Source of the DNA: Streptomyces sp. 3214.6
GTDB lineage: Bacteria > Actinomycetota > Actinomycetes > Streptomycetales > Streptomycetaceae
DNA length: 64,000 nt
NCBI RefSeq assembly: GCF_900129855.1
Contig: NZ_LT670819.1
Coordinates: 5,642,001-5,706,000 of the forward strand
Reading direction: 5' to 3'
The position numbers and the translations under genes were made by a program. A model generated the notes under the pieces. It searched no databases. It was not told the origin of the DNA and saw nothing but the letters and a program-made list of their open reading frames with translations. This document shows, piece after piece, positions 8,090-16,007 of this stretch (position 1 is the first letter of the stretch; each line of letters begins with the position of its first letter).

Positions 8090-9187
8090 ATGGGCATCGG
8101 GCAGGCCACACAGAAGGACGTCCCGCAGACGGACGTCGCGCAGACGGACGTCGCGCAGACGGACGTCGCGCGCAGGGACGCGTTCTTCGACAACGCCAAG
8201 TACCTGGCGATCGTCCTGGTCGCCGTCGGACATGCCTGGGAGCCGTTGCGCGAGGGCAGTCGTACGGTCACCGCGCTGTACACGCTCGTCTACGCCGTCC
8301 ACATGCCCGCGTTCATCGTCGTCTCCGGCTATTTCTCGCGCGGGTTCGACGGCAGTCCGCAGCGCGTCCGGCGGCTGATCACCGGCGTGGCCGTGCCGTA
8401 CGTGGTCTTCGAGGTGGCGTACACCCTGTTCACGCGATGGACGGACGACGCCCCGGACCGCGACATCAGCCTGCTGGACCCGCTCTACCTGACCTGGTTC
8501 CTGGCAGCCCTGTTCATCTGGCGGCTGACCGCGCCGGTCTGGCGGCTCGTCCGGTGGCCGCTGCCGCTCGCGCTGGCCGTCGCGACGCTCGCGACCCTCT
8601 CCTCCGCCATCGGCAAGGACCTCGCCCTGCAGCGGGTCCTGCAGTTCCTGCCCTACTTCGTCCTCGGGTTGCTGCTGCGGCCGGAGCACTTTCTGCTGGT
8701 GCGCCGTCGCGCGGTGCGGCACGTGGCGGCGCCGGTCCTCGTGGGTGCCCTGGCCGTGGCGTACTGGGCGGTTCCCCGTATGGACATGGACTACGCCTGG
8801 TTCTTCCACGACGACAGCGCCGAACAACTCGGCGCGCCCGCCTGGTACGGCCTGTTCACGACGCCGGCCACCTTCGGTTGCTCCGTCGTCCTGGTGGCCT
8901 GCTTCCTGGCCTGTGTGCCGGGGCGGCACACCTGGTTCACCGCACTCGGCGCGGGCACCCTCTACGGCTACCTCCTGCACGGCTTCGTCCAGCAGAGCGC
9001 CGGCGCCGCCCACTGGTACGCCCCCGCCTGGATCCACCGGCCCCTCGGCGCGGTCGCGGTCACCCTCGCCGCAGCCCTGACCGTGACCCTGCTGTGCACA
9101 CCGCCCGTCCGACGGGTCTTCCGGTGTGTGACGGAGCCGAAGGCGGGGTGGGCGTTCAGGAGACAGGCCCCGGCGGGGGAGACGTAG
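8090..9187 (+). CDS. Acyltransferase-3 family membrane protein
   Basis: A 365-residue polytopic protein with the acyltransferase-3 pattern: DAFFDNAKYLAIVLVAVGHAWEPL (family Asp and His), HMPAFIVVSGYFSRG, and about 10 transmembrane segments. Members move acetyl or other acyl groups onto surface sugars, lipids or secondary metabolites. The N-terminus begins with a repetitive QTDVAQTDVAQTDVA tract encoded by a 15-bp tandem repeat. It stands alone; the next gene starts 100 bp downstream. Confidence 0.88.
   Translation: MGIGQATQKDVPQTDVAQTDVAQTDVARRDAFFDNAKYLAIVLVAVGHAWEPLREGSRTVTALYTLVYAVHMPAFIVVSGYFSRGFDGSPQRVRRLITGVAVPYVVFEVAYTLFTRWTDDAPDRDISLLDPLYLTWFLAALFIWRLTAPVWRLVRWPLPLALAVATLATLSSAIGKDLALQRVLQFLPYFVLGLLLRPEHFLLVRRRAVRHVAAPVLVGALAVAYWAVPRMDMDYAWFFHDDSAEQLGAPAWYGLFTTPATFGCSVVLVACFLACVPGRHTWFTALGAGTLYGYLLHGFVQQSAGAAHWYAPAWIHRPLGAVAVTLAAALTVTLLCTPPVRRVFRCVTEPKAGWAFRRQAPAGET
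8111..8170. repeat. 15-bp tandem repeat at the start of the acyltransferase gene
   Basis: CAGACGGACGTCGCG occurs exactly at 8126-8140, 8141-8155 and 8156-8170, with a diverged copy at 8111-8125. Translated as QTDVA units in the cytoplasmic N-terminus. Confidence 0.9.
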
Positions 9188-9206
9188 ATCACATTCTCCG
9201 GGGGGA

Positions 9207-9234
9207 TGTCACACTCCGGGAGTCGGGATCCCTC
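9207..9234 (+). promoter_or_regulatory. Possible ECF41-type promoter, weak -10
   Basis: TGTCACA (9207-9213) is an exact match to the ECF41 -35 element, but the expected -10 CGTC is only CCTC at 9231-9234 with a 17-nt spacer. It lies upstream of the ECF41-type gene at 9287, so it could be autoregulatory. Weaker than the copy at 18634. Confidence 0.35.
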
Positions 9235-9286
9235 TCAGTGCGGAATGCGTCCGCAACGGACCGCATCCGTGACGGGAGGCCCAGCG

Positions 9287-10222
9287 ATGTCCCACTCTCC
9301 GCCAGATCCGCAGGCGGCTTTCGACGACCACCGTGAGCTGCTCTTCTCCATCGTGTACAACATGCTCGGCAGCGTCGCCGACACCGAGGACGTGCTGCAG
9401 GAGACATGGCTGGCGTGGGCGGCCAGGAACCGGGAGCCAGGCGCCGAGCCGACCGAGCACCCGCGCGCCGAGCCGATCGAGCACCCGCGCGCCTACCTGG
9501 TGCGGATCGCGGTGAACCGGGCCCTCGCCCACCGGGCTGCCGTCAGCCGCCGCCGTGAGACCTACGTCGGGCCGTGGCTGCCCGAGCCGCTCGTCGGTCC
9601 CCTCACGGACCCTCCCGTCGGCGCCGACGCGGCCGACGCGGCGGTGCACGCCGAGTCGGTGTCGATGGCGCTGCTGGTCGTCCTGGAGACGCTCACACCG
9701 CTGGAACGCGGAGTGTTCGTCCTGCACGAGGTCTTCGGCTACGCCCACACCGAGATCGCGGACATCCTCGGCCGCAGCCCCTCGGCGATCCGTCAGCTCG
9801 CCCACCGCGCCCGCGAGCACGTCCAGGCCCGGCGCCCCCGCTACGAGCCCGCCCCGCACGTCCGGCAGCAGGTGACCGAACGGTTCCTGGCCGCCGCGCT
9901 CGGCGGCGACCTGGACGCCCTCCTGCGGATCCTCGCGCCGGACGTGACCCTGTGGAGCGACGGCGGAGGGCGCACCCGGACGGCCAGCCTGCGTCCGGTC
10001 CACGGCCGGGACAAGGTCGCCCGCCTGTTCGCCGCGCTCGCCCCCCGCTCCGGCCAGAGCCTCGACGTCGTCTACCGCAAGGTCAACGGCGACCCGTCGG
10101 CGCTGCTGTTCGCCGGCGACACCCCTTACGCCGTCATGGTCCTCGACCTCACACCGGACGGCGATCAGGTGTGCGGGATCTACACCGTCGCCAACCCCGA
10201 CAAGCTCGCTCACGTCAACTGA
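9287..10222 (+). CDS. ECF41-type RNA polymerase sigma factor with SnoaL-like C-terminal extension
   Basis: A 311-residue protein. Sigma region 2 (residues about 10-75: FDDHRELLFSIVYNMLGSVADTEDVLQETW) and region 4 (about 125-185: TPLERGVFVLHEVFGYAHTEIADILGRSPSAIRQLAHRAREH) are followed by a SnoaL-like domain ending in NPDKL, the signature of ECF41 factors, where the extension controls activity instead of an anti-sigma factor. ATG at 9287 follows GGGAGG. A duplicated EPTEHPRA/EPIEHPRA insert lies after region 2. It runs into the MmpL gene with an 17-nt gap, so the two are co-transcribed. Confidence 0.93.
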   Translation: MSHSPPDPQAAFDDHRELLFSIVYNMLGSVADTEDVLQETWLAWAARNREPGAEPTEHPRAEPIEHPRAYLVRIAVNRALAHRAAVSRRRETYVGPWLPEPLVGPLTDPPVGADAADAAVHAESVSMALLVVLETLTPLERGVFVLHEVFGYAHTEIADILGRSPSAIRQLAHRAREHVQARRPRYEPAPHVRQQVTERFLAAALGGDLDALLRILAPDVTLWSDGGGRTRTASLRPVHGRDKVARLFAALAPRSGQSLDVVYRKVNGDPSALLFAGDTPYAVMVLDLTPDGDQVCGIYTVANPDKLAHVN

Positions 10223-10239
10223 ACACCGGGGGGATCCAC

Positions 10240-12456
10240 ATGATGCGGACAATGGCGTCCCTGCCCAGCGGCAGAGTGACGAAGTGGGTCGTCCTCGCCC
10301 TGTGGGCGGCCCTGCTGGTCCCGGCCGTCCTGCTGGCCGGCCGGCTCGGCGACGTCGAGGAGAACGACAACTCCGCCTGGCTGCCCGGCAACGCGGAGTC
10401 GACCGAGGTCGTCGAGCGGGCCGAGAGGTTCCGGCCCGACGACACCGTCCCCGCGATCGTGATCTACGACCGGCCCGGGGGCGTCACCCCGGCCGACCTG
10501 AGCAAGGCGCGGGCCGACGCCGAAGCCTTCAAGGGCGTCGAGAACGTCGTGGGGCAGCCGCAGGGCCCGGTGACGTCGCAGGACGGCGAGGCCGTCCAGA
10601 CCGTGGTCCAGGTGCACAAGGACAGGACGGGCTGGGAAGGGATCGGCAAGGTCGTCGACGCGCTCACCGAGGTCGGTGAGAAGAACGCCGACGGCCTCGG
10701 GTTCCACGTCACCGGACCTGCCGGTCACGCCTCCGACTCGATCAAGGCCTTCAGCTCAGGAGGCAGCCTGACGGCGATCACCGCGTCCGTGGTGGTCGTC
10801 ATCCTGCTGCTCACCTACCGCAGCCCGGTGCTGCCTCTGCTGCCGCTGCTGACCGTGGGCGGCGCTCTGGTCACCTCGGAGGCGGCGATCTACCTGCTGG
10901 CGAAGAACGCCGGACTCACCGTCAACAAACAGACCGGCTTCATCCTGACCGTGCTGGTGTTCGGCGCCGCCACCGACTACGCCCTGCTGCTCACCTCGCG
11001 CTACCGGGAGGAACTACGGCGGCACGCGGACCGGCACGAGGCGATGGCGCAGGCCCTGTACCGCTCCGGCCCGGCGATCCTCGCCAGCGCCGCGACCGTC
11101 GCCGTCAGCCTGACGCTGCTGATGCTGGCCACCCTCAACTCCACCCAGGGACTCGGTCCGGCCTGCGCCGTCGGCATCCTCGTCGGGTTCCTCGCCATGG
11201 TCACCCTGATGCCCGCCCTGCTGGTCATCTGCGGCCGTTGGATCTTCTGGCCCGTGAGACCGGCCCAAGGGGCGGCCGGCGAGGGCGCGGACGGCGCTGG
11301 CGGCGCGGACGGCGGTGTCTGGACCCGGGTCGGCACCGCTGTCTCCGGTCGGCCCCGACTCGTGTGGATCGGCGCCGCGCTCGCCCTGGGCGTCATGGCG
11401 GTCGGGGTGTTCGGGCTGAAGGCCGACGGGCTCTCCAGCAAGGACCAGTTCACCGGCACACCGCAGACGGCCGTCGGCGAGGAGATCCAGGCCAGGCACT
11501 TCCCGGCCGGGTCGGGCGACCCCGTTTACGTCGTGGCCAGGGCCGCGTCCGCGGAGCAGGCCGAGCGGGTGCGGGCCGCCCTCGCCGACGTCCCGGGAGT
11601 CGCCGCCGTCTCGACGCCGACGCTCAAGGACGGCGACGCCCTCATGCTGGGGGAGCTCGCGGACGATCCCAGCAGCACGGCCGCGATGCGCACCGTCGAG
11701 CAGGCCAGAACCGCCGTCCACGCGGTCGAGGGCGCGGACGCGCAGGTCGGCGGCACCACGGCGGTCGCGCTCGACACGCAGCAAGCGGCCGCCCGGGACT
11801 CCGAGGTGATCATCCCCATCGTGCTGCTCGTGGTGTTCCTGGTCCTGGCCCTGCTGTTGCGGGCGCTCGTCGCACCGCTGCTGCTCATGGCGACGGTGGT
11901 GCTGTCGTTCGGCGCGGCCCTCGGCGTCAGCAGCCTGATGTTCGACCACGTGTTCGGCTTCGCCGGGGCGGAAGCGTCGTTCCCGCTCCTGACGTTCGTG
12001 TTCCTGGTCGCCCTCGGCATCGACTACAACATCTTCCTCGTCACCCGGGTCCGCGAAGAGGCACTGCTGCACGGCACCCGGCGCGGCGCGCTGACCGGCC
12101 TGTCCGCGACCGGAGGCGTCATCACCTCGGCGGGGCTGGTCCTGGCCGGCACCTTCGCGGCGATGGCCTCACTCCCGCTGGTGTTCGCGGCCGAACTCGG
12201 CTTCGCGGTCGCGTTCGGAGTCCTGCTGGACACCTTGGTCGTCCGCTCGGTCCTGGTCACCGCGCTCACCCTGGACGTGGGCCGCTGGATGTGGTGGCCC
12301 AGCAGCCTGTTCCGCCGGCACGACGCCTACGCGGCGGAGCGCGCCACGAGCAGTGGCTGGAAAAAGCCCGTCTCCGACGGCGCCCGCCACTCGGGAGCCA
12401 CGAATCCGGCCTCGGCCACGAGCCCGGCCAGCCGGTCCCGGCCGAGCGCCCAGTAG
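10240..12456 (+). CDS. MMPL-family (RND) transporter
   Basis: A 738-residue membrane protein with two RND halves: each has a first helix, a large extracytoplasmic loop and a block of five helices (TAITASVVVVILLLTYRSPVLPLLPLL; GFILTVLVFGAATDYALLLTSRYREEL in half one and FVFLVALGIDYNIFLVTRVREEAL in half two, containing the proton-relay Asp-Tyr pairs). Such transporters move lipids or hydrophobic metabolites outward using the proton gradient. Start ATG at 10240 follows a GGGGGGA site. It probably belongs to the ECF41 operon. Its last 130 bp overlap the convergent methyltransferase gene. Confidence 0.92.
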   Translation: MMRTMASLPSGRVTKWVVLALWAALLVPAVLLAGRLGDVEENDNSAWLPGNAESTEVVERAERFRPDDTVPAIVIYDRPGGVTPADLSKARADAEAFKGVENVVGQPQGPVTSQDGEAVQTVVQVHKDRTGWEGIGKVVDALTEVGEKNADGLGFHVTGPAGHASDSIKAFSSGGSLTAITASVVVVILLLTYRSPVLPLLPLLTVGGALVTSEAAIYLLAKNAGLTVNKQTGFILTVLVFGAATDYALLLTSRYREELRRHADRHEAMAQALYRSGPAILASAATVAVSLTLLMLATLNSTQGLGPACAVGILVGFLAMVTLMPALLVICGRWIFWPVRPAQGAAGEGADGAGGADGGVWTRVGTAVSGRPRLVWIGAALALGVMAVGVFGLKADGLSSKDQFTGTPQTAVGEEIQARHFPAGSGDPVYVVARAASAEQAERVRAALADVPGVAAVSTPTLKDGDALMLGELADDPSSTAAMRTVEQARTAVHAVEGADAQVGGTTAVALDTQQAAARDSEVIIPIVLLVVFLVLALLLRALVAPLLLMATVVLSFGAALGVSSLMFDHVFGFAGAEASFPLLTFVFLVALGIDYNIFLVTRVREEALLHGTRRGALTGLSATGGVITSAGLVLAGTFAAMASLPLVFAAELGFAVAFGVLLDTLVVRSVLVTALTLDVGRWMWWPSSLFRRHDAYAAERATSSGWKKPVSDGARHSGATNPASATSPASRSRPSAQ

Positions 12457-13094
12457 CTGGTCCGGCGGACCCGGACGCGCCAGTCCCCGTCCGCCGGCAA
12501 CAGCTGGAAGTGCTCCAGGTCGTAGCGTTCGCCGTCCTCGTGCCAGTGCCAGAGCTGGAAGGTGACGGTTCGTTCCGTCCCGTCGGGGCTTCGGTGGACC
12601 TGCGGTGGCGTGGCAGCGGGGCGGTCGCGTAGCAGGTCGTCGTAGGGGCGGGTGCTGATCAGCAGCAGGCCGCCGGGGCGCAGCACCCGGCGCATCTCGG
12701 CCAGGGCGGTGCGGACGTCCCGCTCCGTGAGGAGGTGGGGCAGCGAGTTGTCCGCGCAGACGACGGCGTCGAACCCGGCGTCGGGAAAAGGGAGTTGACG
12801 CATGTCGGCGGCGGCCGTCGGCAGCGGGACATCGCGGTGGGCGGCCTCGCGGGCCGCGCGGGCGGCGGCGCGCGGGCTGAGGTCCGTGCCGGTGACGCGG
12901 TGCCCGTGCAGCGCCAGACCTACGGCCTGCGTGCCGATGCCGCAGGCGCAGTCCAGCACCGTCGCGCGGCCCGGGCCCAGCAGCGCGCCCAGGGCCGCGC
13001 CCTGCCGGCGCACGCTCGCGTCCCAGTCCGCGTAGACCAGGTGGTAGTCGTCGGCCAGCTCGTCGTAGAAACGCGTCACCGAGGTCTCGGACAT
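12327..13094 (-). CDS. Class I SAM-dependent methyltransferase
   Basis: A 255-residue protein with methyltransferase motif I VLDCACGIGTQAVGLAL, acidic residue in VTGTDLSPRA, motif AADMRQLPFPDAGFDAVVCADN and RVLRPGGLLLIS. Substrate not evident. Start ATG at 13094; the longer open frame upstream contains unconvincing residues. Its 3' end overlaps the tail of the MmpL gene on the other strand. The LysR gene upstream lies on the same strand, 105 bp away, across a repeat-rich spacer. Confidence 0.9.
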   Translation of the reverse strand: MSETSVTRFYDELADDYHLVYADWDASVRRQGAALGALLGPGRATVLDCACGIGTQAVGLALHGHRVTGTDLSPRAAARAAREAAHRDVPLPTAAADMRQLPFPDAGFDAVVCADNSLPHLLTERDVRTALAEMRRVLRPGGLLLISTRPYDDLLRDRPAATPPQVHRSPDGTERTVTFQLWHWHEDGERYDLEHFQLLPADGDWRVRVRRTSYWALGRDRLAGLVAEAGFVAPEWRAPSETGFFQPLLVARSAA

Positions 13095-13135
13095 GGACCG
13101 ATGGTAGGGAGATCGGGCCGTGGCCGACGACGGTC

Positions 13136-13204
13136 CGTGGACGACGGCCTGTATACGGGGTCCGTCCACGACGGTCCGATGTCTACGGCGGTCCGATGTC
13201 TACG
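13136..13204. repeat. Inverted and direct repeats in the methyltransferase upstream spacer
   Basis: CGTGGACG (13136-13143) and CGTCCACG (13163-13170) form an 8-bp inverted repeat around GTATAC. Next to it a 16-bp direct repeat CGGTCCGATGTCTACG occurs at 13172-13187 and 13189-13204, the second copy reaching the LysR stop codon. Candidate operator region or repeat expansion. Confidence 0.65.
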
Positions 13205-14087
13205 ATGCTCTGACGCCGAGGACGTCGAGCATCGCGCGGGTGGCCGGGCTGGGGTTGAACCGGCTCCACGCCAGGTACTCGACGCGATGCGGCCCGTCGG
13301 TCACCGGGACCAGCGCCAGTTCGGGGTCGTCGGCGGCCAGCGGCCGGATGAACGCCGACGGCAGCAGTGCGATGCCGAGCCCGCGCGCGACCAGCCGGGT
13401 GATCAGCTCGACGACACCGGCCTCGTACGCGACGTCCCGGACCAGGCCCGCGGCGGCGAACGCCTGGTCGGACTGGGCCCGGGCCGGAGTCCCGCCCACG
13501 AAGTCCACGAACGTCTCCTCAGCGGTGTCCCGCAGCGCGACCCGGGCCGCGCCCGCCAGCCGATGCCCGGCCGGCACCACCAGGACGTGCTCGTCGTGAT
13601 CGAGGACGACGGTCTCCACCCCGGGCGGCCGCCCGCCCTCCGGCAGGCCGAGGAAGGCGAGGTCCAGATCGCCGCTGCGGATCGCCGCCGCCAACTCGTC
13701 GCTGCGACCGGAGCGCAGCACCACCCGGACGTCCGGGTGCTGGGCGCGATACCGCTGCAGCAACTCGGGGACGTCGACGGCGGCCGTCGTCACGATCACG
13801 CCGACGGCGAGCCGGCCCCGCACCACGCCGGTCGCGGCAGCGGCGTCGGCGACCGCACGGTCGGCGGCGGCCAGACACTCCCGCGCGCCGACGAGGAACG
13901 CCGTTCCGGCGCTGGTCAGCTCGACGCGCCGGCTGGAGCGGGCGAACAGCCTCACCCCCAGCTCCCGTTCCAGGTCGGCGATCCGATGACTGAGCGACGA
14001 CTGCACCACCGAGCAACGCTCCGCGGCGCGGGTGAAGTTGCTGGTCTCGGCCACGGCGACGACGTACCGCATCTGTTGAAGGTCCAC
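13200..14087 (-). CDS. LysR-family transcriptional regulator
   Basis: A 295-residue LysR regulator: N-terminal winged HTH (MDLQQMRYVVAVAETSNFTRAAERCSVVQSSLSHRIADLERELGVRLF) and a periplasmic-binding-like effector domain from about residue 90 (GRLAVGVIVTTAAVDVPELL, GLGIALLPSAF). It is divergent from the EamA-NAD(P)-binding operon with 79 bp between start codons and probably controls it from the palindromes in that spacer. Inducer unknown. Confidence 0.93.
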   Translation of the reverse strand: MDLQQMRYVVAVAETSNFTRAAERCSVVQSSLSHRIADLERELGVRLFARSSRRVELTSAGTAFLVGARECLAAADRAVADAAAATGVVRGRLAVGVIVTTAAVDVPELLQRYRAQHPDVRVVLRSGRSDELAAAIRSGDLDLAFLGLPEGGRPPGVETVVLDHDEHVLVVPAGHRLAGAARVALRDTAEETFVDFVGGTPARAQSDQAFAAAGLVRDVAYEAGVVELITRLVARGLGIALLPSAFIRPLAADDPELALVPVTDGPHRVEYLAWSRFNPSPATRAMLDVLGVRAS

Positions 14088-14106
14088 GCGATCAATCGTT
14101 ATGGTT

Positions 14107-14131
14107 CATGGCTGCCATGACAAGCATGCTT
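14107..14131. promoter_or_regulatory. Palindromes in the LysR/EamA divergent promoter
   Basis: CATGGC-T-GCCATG (14107-14119) and AAGCATGCTT (14122-14131) are two adjacent perfect dyads in the 79-bp divergent spacer. Spacing and position fit LysR recognition and activation sites. Confidence 0.5.
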
Positions 14132-14166
14132 TGGATTCATGGCCGCGATTGCCGAGACTTCAGCAC

Positions 14167-15114
14167 ATGCCGAACACGCAGCGCATGCAGAAGATGCAGA
14201 CCCTGACTCCGACCGGGAGTTCACCGCTGCGGGCCGCGTCCGGCCGGCGGGCGACGACCGTCGCGCTGACCGCACTCGCCCCCGCCTCCTGGGGCACCAC
14301 GTACGCCGTGACCACCGAACTGCTGCCGGCCGGGCACCCGTTGTTCTCCGGGCTGATGCGTGCCCTGCCCGCCGGGCTGCTCGCCCTGGCGATCACCCGC
14401 GTCCTCCCGCGCGGGGACTGGTGGTGGAAGGCCGCCGTCCTCGGTGTGCTCAACATCGGTGCCCTGTACCCCCTGTTGTTCCTGGCGGCCGAACGACTCC
14501 CCGGCGGCGTCGCCGCCACCCTCGGCGCGGCCCAGCCGCTGCTGGTCGCCGGGCTGGCCGTCGCGGCGCTCCACGAGCGGCCGACGGTCTGGCGGCTCAC
14601 CTGGGGTGTGATCGGCGTGGCCGGCGTCGGACTCGTGGTGCTCGGACCTCAGGCCCGGCTGGACGCAGTGGGGGTGCTGGCCGGCCTCGGCGGTACGGCG
14701 GCCATGGCCGCCGGCATCGTCCTCCTCAAACGCTGGGGGCGTCCCGCGGGGGTCGGACCCCTGACCCTGGCCGGCTGGCAACTGGCGTCCGGTGGGCTGC
14801 TGTTGCTCCCGCTGACCTTCGCGGTCGAGGGGGCGCCGCCGCGGCTCGACGCCGGAGCGGTCGGCGGCTACCTGTGGCTCGGCACCGTGGGAGGACTGAT
14901 CGCGCACACCCTGTGGTCCCGGGGGATTGCCACGCTGCCGGTCGGCGCGTCCGCACCGCTGGTGCTGCTGTCGCCGCTGGTCGCCACGGTCGTGGGCATC
15001 GCGCTGGGCGAGTCGCTGAGCCTGCCGCAGAGCGTCGGTTTCGTTCTCGCCCTGGCCGCGTTGCTCGCGGCACAGCTCAACGCCCCGAATCTGAGAGGAA
15101 CACGGAACCGATGA
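14167..15114 (+). CDS. EamA/DMT-family permease
   Basis: A 315-residue protein with ten predicted transmembrane helices in two EamA repeats (ALAPASWGTTYAVTTELLP in the first; GGTAAMAAGIVLLKRW opening the second). EamA permeases usually export amino-acid-like metabolites or small organics. Start taken as ATG 14167; ATG 14185 is possible. It is the first gene of an operon with the NAD(P)-binding gene, whose ATG overlaps its stop (ATGA), and is divergent from the LysR regulator. Confidence 0.9.
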   Translation: MPNTQRMQKMQTLTPTGSSPLRAASGRRATTVALTALAPASWGTTYAVTTELLPAGHPLFSGLMRALPAGLLALAITRVLPRGDWWWKAAVLGVLNIGALYPLLFLAAERLPGGVAATLGAAQPLLVAGLAVAALHERPTVWRLTWGVIGVAGVGLVVLGPQARLDAVGVLAGLGGTAAMAAGIVLLKRWGRPAGVGPLTLAGWQLASGGLLLLPLTFAVEGAPPRLDAGAVGGYLWLGTVGGLIAHTLWSRGIATLPVGASAPLVLLSPLVATVVGIALGESLSLPQSVGFVLALAALLAAQLNAPNLRGTRNR

Positions 15115-15893
15115 GGACAGGTACGGGTACGGGTACGGGTACGGGTACAGGTGCAGGTGCAGGGATGACGATCGCCGTGCTCGGCGCCACCGGGATGGTC
15201 GGCAGCCGGGTGGTCGCCGAGGCCCGCGCGCGCGGACACCGGGTGCAGGCCCTGTCCCGGAAGCCGGCGCGTGAGGACCCGGCCGTGACGCCGGTCGCGG
15301 TCGACGCCCGCGACCCACGCGCCGTACGCGAGGCGTTGTCGCGCCTTGCGGTGCATGCGCTGGAGAAAGGGGAAGGGGATGCGGTGGATGCGGTGGTGCT
15401 GACCGTGCGGACCGAGCCGGTCGACCAGGAGTTCCTGGTCGGCGTCACCCGTACCGTCCTGGACAGTGCGGCACGGCTCGGGACGCGCGTCCTCGTGGTC
15501 GGCGGCGCCGGCGCGTTGCGCAGCCCCGACGACCCCGACCTCCTGGTCGCCGACAATCCCGCTTACGTGCCCGCCGAGTTGAAGGCCGTGGCCGCCGCCG
15601 GGATGGCTCAGCTGCGGACCTGTCAGGCCCACCCCGACGCCGACTGGGTCTACGTCAGCCCGCCGGCCCTGCTCGAACCCGGTGAACGCACCGGCCGCTA
15701 CCTGCGCGGTACGGACACCCTGCTCACGGCCGCCGACGGCCGCTCGTGGATCAGCGCCGAGGACCTGGCCGTCGCCGTCCTCGACGAACTGGAGACGCCC
15801 GCGCCCGGCCCCGACCGTCACATCACGGTCGTCCACGCGGATCCCGGGTCGCCGCGGCCTCGAACGCCCGGCATCTCGGCGGCCACCCGCTGA
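15111..15893 (+). CDS. NAD(P)-binding atypical short-chain dehydrogenase
   Basis: A 260-residue protein whose Rossmann motif is AVLGATGMVGSRVVAEARARGH, followed by the NmrA/YwnB-like pattern RVLVVGGAGALRSP, DWVYVSPPALLEPGERTGRY and ISAEDLAVAVLDELE. Members act as flavin/NADPH reductases or redox sensors. The ATG at 15111 overlaps the EamA stop; it is followed by a (Gly-Thr)n tract from a hexanucleotide repeat. The internal ATG at 15165 directly before TIAVLGATG may be the ancestral start. Confidence 0.88.
   Translation: MRTGTGTGTGTGTGAGAGMTIAVLGATGMVGSRVVAEARARGHRVQALSRKPAREDPAVTPVAVDARDPRAVREALSRLAVHALEKGEGDAVDAVVLTVRTEPVDQEFLVGVTRTVLDSAARLGTRVLVVGGAGALRSPDDPDLLVADNPAYVPAELKAVAAAGMAQLRTCQAHPDADWVYVSPPALLEPGERTGRYLRGTDTLLTAADGRSWISAEDLAVAVLDELETPAPGPDRHITVVHADPGSPRPRTPGISAATR
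15120..15161. repeat. Hexanucleotide tandem repeat at an N-terminus
   Basis: Seven 6-bp units: GGTACG four times, GGTACA once, then GGTGCA twice. They insert GTGTGTGTGTGAGAG between the ATGA-coupled start and the Rossmann fold. Unit length is a multiple of three so copy changes keep the frame. Confidence 0.92.
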
Positions 15894-15913
15894 CCGGCTC
15901 TGCCCACGCGAAC

Positions 15914-15938
15914 GGCCCCGGACGGGGAGTCCGAGGCC
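15914..15938 (+). terminator. Terminator hairpin after the NAD(P)-binding gene
   Basis: GGCCCCGGAC (15914-15923) pairs with GTCCGAGGCC (15929-15938), one mismatch, 5-nt loop, 21 bp after the stop codon. The same hairpin type recurs at 29107-29131. The following 15939-16007 spacer contains CTCGAGACAG-like short repeats. Confidence 0.7.
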
Positions 15939-16007
15939 GACAGATCAGCGGCTCAACGTCGAGACAACAGCTCAACTCGAGACAGCTGTTCAGCTCGAGA
16001 CAGTGCT

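Noticed and set aside
13200..14087. Start of an antibiotic or natural-product gene cluster around the LysR, EamA, methyltransferase and sigma-factor genes
   Set aside because: No PKS, NRPS, terpene, lanthipeptide or similar core biosynthetic enzyme was found anywhere in the window.
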